From the NCBI GenBank assembly GCA_047972415.1, contig JBKEAN010000062.1, positions 1 through 23,097 on the forward strand: DNA of 23,097 nucleotides. The letters are read 5' to 3'. Origin of the DNA: Mangrovibacterium sp047972415 (GTDB lineage Bacteria; Bacteroidota; Bacteroidia; Bacteroidales; Prolixibacteraceae). This document shows positions 21,941 to 23,097 of the stretch, piece by piece (within the stretch, counting starts at the first letter, position 1; the number at the start of each line of letters is the position of its first letter). The notes beneath the pieces were generated by a model. The model was not told the DNA's origin and made no database searches. It was given only the letters and a program-made list of their open reading frames with translations. A program made the translations under genes and the position numbers.

Positions 21941-23068
21941 TTAGCCTTGCGCTTTAGTCTCTTCTTTTTCCTTTTTGGGGTCAATTTTTTCGCCCTTTAC
22001 CTTGTCCTCTTTAGTCAAACCCGAAATAATCTCAATGTTAATCCCGTCGGATAGGCCTGTTTTCACCTTGCGCTTCTCGTACAGGTGTTCGGCTTCGTTG
22101 GTCAGCACGTCCACATAGGCCGAGTCGTTCTCAAACTTCAGCATACCTTCCGGAATCACCATCACCGAGTCCCTGCGCTCAAGCACAATGTTTGCATTGG
22201 CGCTGTACCCGGCCCGGATAAACTGGTCTTCCTTCAGGTTCACATCGGCCTTGATTTCAAACTGAATGGCACCATTTTCCTCTTTTCCTTTGGGAGCAAT
22301 GTAGGTCAGCGTTGCGGCAAACTTATCTTTTTCAATGGCGCCAATCTCCAGTTCAATGGGCATGCCTGCCTTAATTTTTCCCACTTCGGTCTCATCAACA
22401 TTCCCCTCGAAAATCATATCCTGCATGTCGGCAACGGTGGCAATGGTGGTTCCGTCGTTGAAGGTATTGGATTGAATGACCGAGTTCCCCACTTTAATGG
22501 GCACATCAAGCACCATCCCGTTAATGGTTGAGCGTACCAGGGTGTTGGTAGCCGTTTCTGCTTTCTTGAGTACCCCATTTTTCACCAGTTCCAAGTTGTT
22601 TTCGGCAGCTGAGAGCTCTTCTTTGGCCGAGTCGTAAGCCACCTTCGACTTGGTGTAATCGGCATACGAAACTACTTCGGTGTCGAACAGTTTTTGCTGC
22701 CGGTCATAATCAATTTTGGCATCGTCGAAATTAATCCGGGCTCGGTTCAAGCGCGACTCCGCGCTGTTGAGCGTGACCATATCGGGGATAATTTTGATAC
22801 GCGCAATCACCTGGTCCTTTTTCACAAAGTCACCGGCCTCAACAAACAGCTCGTCGATAATGCCCGAGATTTGCGGTTTAATTTCAATCTCCTGCCGTGG
22901 CACTACCGAGCCGGTAGCCACTGTTTTCTTCACGATGTTGTCCATTTTGGGATTTTCGGTTTTAAACCTGTCCGGCTGTTTTTTCGATTTCGAATACAAA
23001 AAATAGCCTGTACCCAAAAGCGAAGCCGCAAGAATGACAACGAGCAAAATTTTAAAAAACTTTTTCAT
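21941..23068 (-). CDS. efflux periplasmic adaptor subunit (MacA/HlyD family)
   Basis: A membrane-fusion protein linking an inner-membrane pump to TolC. It has 375 residues. A short cytoplasmic start and one membrane helix (FKILLVVILAASLLGTGYFLY, about 4-25) anchor it. The lipoyl half-motifs are VVPRQEIEIKPQISGIIDELFVEAGDFVKKDQVIARI (in two parts; about 55-92) and STINGMVLDVPIKVGNSVI (about 180-200). Between them a coiled-coil hairpin spans about 98-165 (ESRLNRARINFDDAKIDYDR). A beta-barrel and a membrane-proximal domain follow. The tail is very rich in Lys and Glu. The MacA-like sequence suggests an ABC (MacB-type) or RND pump partner, expected upstream beyond the right edge. Only 29 nt of upstream sequence is visible, so the promoter cannot be judged. 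Confidence 0.94.
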   Translation of the reverse strand: MKKFFKILLVVILAASLLGTGYFLYSKSKKQPDRFKTENPKMDNIVKKTVATGSVVPRQEIEIKPQISGIIDELFVEAGDFVKKDQVIARIKIIPDMVTLNSAESRLNRARINFDDAKIDYDRQQKLFDTEVVSYADYTKSKVAYDSAKEELSAAENNLELVKNGVLKKAETATNTLVRSTINGMVLDVPIKVGNSVIQSNTFNDGTTIATVADMQDMIFEGNVDETEVGKIKAGMPIELEIGAIEKDKFAATLTYIAPKGKEENGAIQFEIKADVNLKEDQFIRAGYSANANIVLERRDSVMVIPEGMLKFENDSAYVDVLTNEAEHLYEKRKVKTGLSDGINIEIISGLTKEDKVKGEKIDPKKEKEETKAQG

Positions 23069-23097
23069 GGCTGATGCGAATTATTGTTATTCATTTA

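Noticed and set aside
1..23097. A defence island, mobile element, secretion or biosynthetic gene cluster
   Set aside because: Every long frame belongs to a housekeeping or envelope family. No transposase, integrase, nuclease, toxin-antitoxin, CRISPR repeat or flanking attachment site was seen.

Overview
This window is a stretch of ordinary chromosome from a member of the Bacteroidota, most likely class Bacteroidia in the Marinilabiliales/Prolixibacteraceae neighbourhood (the family placement is inference). The phylum call rests on several things. Promoter -7 boxes of the form TAnnTTTG are visible, the clearest being upstream of rpmH with a -33 TTG at exactly 19 nt. Gene starts lack Shine-Dalgarno sequences. 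The gene repertoire is typical of the phylum: a stand-alone PASTA protein next to an RluA-type enzyme and Ddl, a housekeeping ECF sigma factor, a single-chain GcvP, an OMP_b-brl porin, and a TGT of the cysteine-less Bacteroides type. I see no rRNA, tRNA, CRISPR array, transposase, phage gene or integrase.

Layout. (1) 1-6394, minus strand. Reading in the direction of transcription: rpmH with its own promoter and terminator, then PASTA protein, RluA-family pseudouridine synthase and ddl (cell wall/ribosome cluster, closed by a terminator), then dnaB and a glutamine-amidotransferase-fold lipid/periplasm-type protein that is often misnamed asparagine synthetase B. (2) 6490-8901, minus strand: a membrane family-2 glycosyltransferase, an ECF sigma factor overlapping it, and rsmG. 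(3) 9043-11264, plus strand: tgt and an LptF/LptG permease overlapping by ATGA. (4) 11468-13354, plus strand: an acyl-CoA carboxyltransferase and its small biotin carrier, closed by a strong bidirectional terminator. (5) 13398-18660, minus strand: ispE, gcvP, a glyoxalase-II-like metallo-hydrolase and pcm. (6) 18806-19660, plus strand: an unrecognised protein that looks like a decayed Gfo/Idh/MocA oxidoreductase. (7) 19754-23068, minus strand: an outer-membrane beta-barrel protein, a TolC-family channel and an RND/MacA-type periplasmic adaptor; the pump itself is probably just beyond the right edge.

How the genes relate. Most are housekeeping: replication (dnaB), translation and RNA modification (rpmH, rsmG, RluA-type, tgt), peptidoglycan precursor synthesis (ddl), isoprenoid precursors (ispE), glycine catabolism (gcvP), envelope lipid transport (LptF/G) and efflux (adaptor plus TolC). 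I did not find a convincing new multi-gene system. The best second looks are proteins that keep a family's fold but have lost expected key residues: a TGT without its three zinc cysteines, a glycosyltransferase without a DxD motif, and an oxidoreductase-like protein without either its dinucleotide-binding or its catalytic motif. Other points are a two-gene carboxylase lacking its biotin carboxylase, a 10-nt-periodic repeat at the left edge, and paired 14-bp palindromes in front of the carboxylase operon.
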